From Allobaculum sp. (GTDB taxonomy: Bacteria > Bacillota_I > Bacilli_A > Erysipelotrichales > Erysipelotrichaceae): a DNA stretch of 7,775 nucleotides. The translations under genes and the position numbers were made by a program. The notes beneath the pieces were generated by a model. The model was not told the DNA's origin and made no database searches. It was given only the letters and a program-made list of their open reading frames with translations. Each line of letters starts with the position of its first letter. Position 1 is the stretch's first letter. Location: the NCBI GenBank assembly GCA_014803815.1, contig JAAVAY010000029.1, positions 7,022-14,796 on the forward strand. Direction: 5' to 3'. Below are positions 7,385-7,775 of the stretch, piece after piece.

Positions 7385-7414
7385 AGCCGACTCTCTTATG
7401 GATTGTCGGCTTTT
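7385..7414 (+). terminator. Intrinsic terminator after the lipoprotein gene
   Basis: AGCCGAC (7385-7391) pairs perfectly with GTCGGCT (7405-7411) over a 13-base loop, and TTTT ends the element. The U-run is short, so termination may be partial. It would separate the lipoprotein transcript from pnp. Confidence 0.68.
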
Positions 7415-7419
7415 GATGT

Positions 7420-7462
7420 GGAATCAAGGCATAGGCAAAAATTTGTTATGATTCCTTGATTC
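7420..7462 (+). repeat. Inverted repeats with two alternative pairings upstream of pnp
   Basis: GAATCAAGG (7421-7429) is the exact reverse complement of CCTTGATTC (7454-7462). A second partner, TGATTCC (7449-7455), could instead pair with GGAATCA (7420-7426). The two folds exclude each other. No U-run follows, so it is not a classic terminator. Confidence 0.5.
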
Positions 7463-7483
7463 TGCTTTTGAAGTGAATAAAAT
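7456..7483 (+). promoter_or_regulatory. Candidate promoter for pnp
   Basis: TTGATT (7456-7461) and TAAAAT (7478-7483) are 16 bases apart, with 4/6 and 5/6 matches to consensus. A start near 7490 would give a leader of about 65 bases. A second -10-like TATGAT (7511-7516) has no -35 at a suitable distance. Confidence 0.5.
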
Positions 7484-7555
7484 TTTGTCGCTTTGGCATT
7501 TTGTTTCCTGTATGATGGCAACTGATTAAATAAAGTGAGGTAAGAAGAATACAAG

Positions 7556-7775
7556 ATGACAAAACAGGTATTTCATCTTGACTTTTGTGGAAAGCCGATC
7601 ACCGTGGAAACTGGCGAAATTGCTAAGCAGGCCAGTGGGTCTGTACTCGTTCGTTATGCCGACACGGTTGTTCTCTCTGCGGCTACTGCGAGTGCCCAAG
7701 CCAAAGAAGGACTCGACTTTTTCCCATTGACAGTCAGTTATGGAGAAAAACTTTACTCAGTCGGGAAAATCCCTG
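7556..7775 (+). CDS. pnp: Polyribonucleotide nucleotidyltransferase (PNPase), N-terminal fragment
   Basis: The first 73 codons are present; the gene runs off the window. PNPase degrades RNA 3' to 5' by phosphorolysis and is a core RNA-turnover enzyme. The N-terminus matches the family well: a short lead-in ([20 protein letters not shown]), then [20 protein letters not shown] and the [20 protein letters not shown] block of the first RNase PH domain, just before the usual KIPGGF. The start is fixed at ATG 7556, because an in-frame stop lies at 7541 with no other start between. Its ribosome-binding site is poor: GTGAGG is 15 bases away and only AAGAAG (7542-7547) is at normal distance, so translation may be modest or controlled. 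rpsO lies upstream but is separated by the lipoprotein pair. Confidence 0.96.
   Translation, partial: MTKQVFHLDFCGKPITVETGEIAKQASGSVLVRYADTVVLSAATASAQAKEGLDFFPLTVSYGEKLYSVGKIP

Overview
This window looks like chromosomal housekeeping DNA from a low-to-moderate GC Firmicute. I infer a non-spore-forming relative in or near the Erysipelotrichia. The inference rests on Gram-positive-style AGGAGG ribosome-binding sites, the local order holA / rpsT (convergent) / lepA / hemW known from Firmicutes, and the look of the proteins; no rRNA is present to confirm it. The genetic code is the standard bacterial one: fmt ends on TGA, so TGA is not read as tryptophan.

Layout. Positions 1-186 hold the last 61 codons of holA (DNA polymerase III delta subunit). 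It converges on rpsT (ribosomal protein S20, minus strand, 257-520), and two back-to-back hairpins between them probably terminate transcription in both directions. A divergent promoter region (about 540-650) separates rpsT from a tightly packed plus-strand operon: fmt (651-1589, TTG start), lepA (1586-3391) and hemW (3378-4544). These genes overlap by 4 and 14 bases, which suggests translational coupling. A 109-base leader then precedes rpsO (ribosomal protein S15, 4654-4917), whose terminator hairpin includes its own stop codon.

In most bacteria pnp follows rpsO directly. Here about 2.6 kb lies between them. It holds a badly decayed lipoprotein pseudogene (about 5005-5955, with several stops and at least five frame changes) and an intact paralogue (6082-7347) with a clear lipobox and a 72-residue serine/threonine-rich C-terminal tail. 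A hairpin terminator and a second inverted repeat follow, then the first 73 codons of pnp (7556 onward).

Functionally, most genes serve protein synthesis and RNA turnover: Met-tRNA formylation (Fmt), ribosome quality and elongation (LepA/EF4), two small-subunit ribosomal proteins and PNPase. HemW, a radical-SAM protein of the heme-chaperone type, is coupled to lepA as in many Firmicutes. The only accessory-looking content is the lipoprotein pair. I see no mobile element, CRISPR array, tRNA or phage gene. The most noteworthy items are the degenerate/intact lipoprotein pair inside the normally contiguous rpsO-pnp locus, the altered HNxxYW motif of HemW, and structured leaders upstream of rpsO and pnp.
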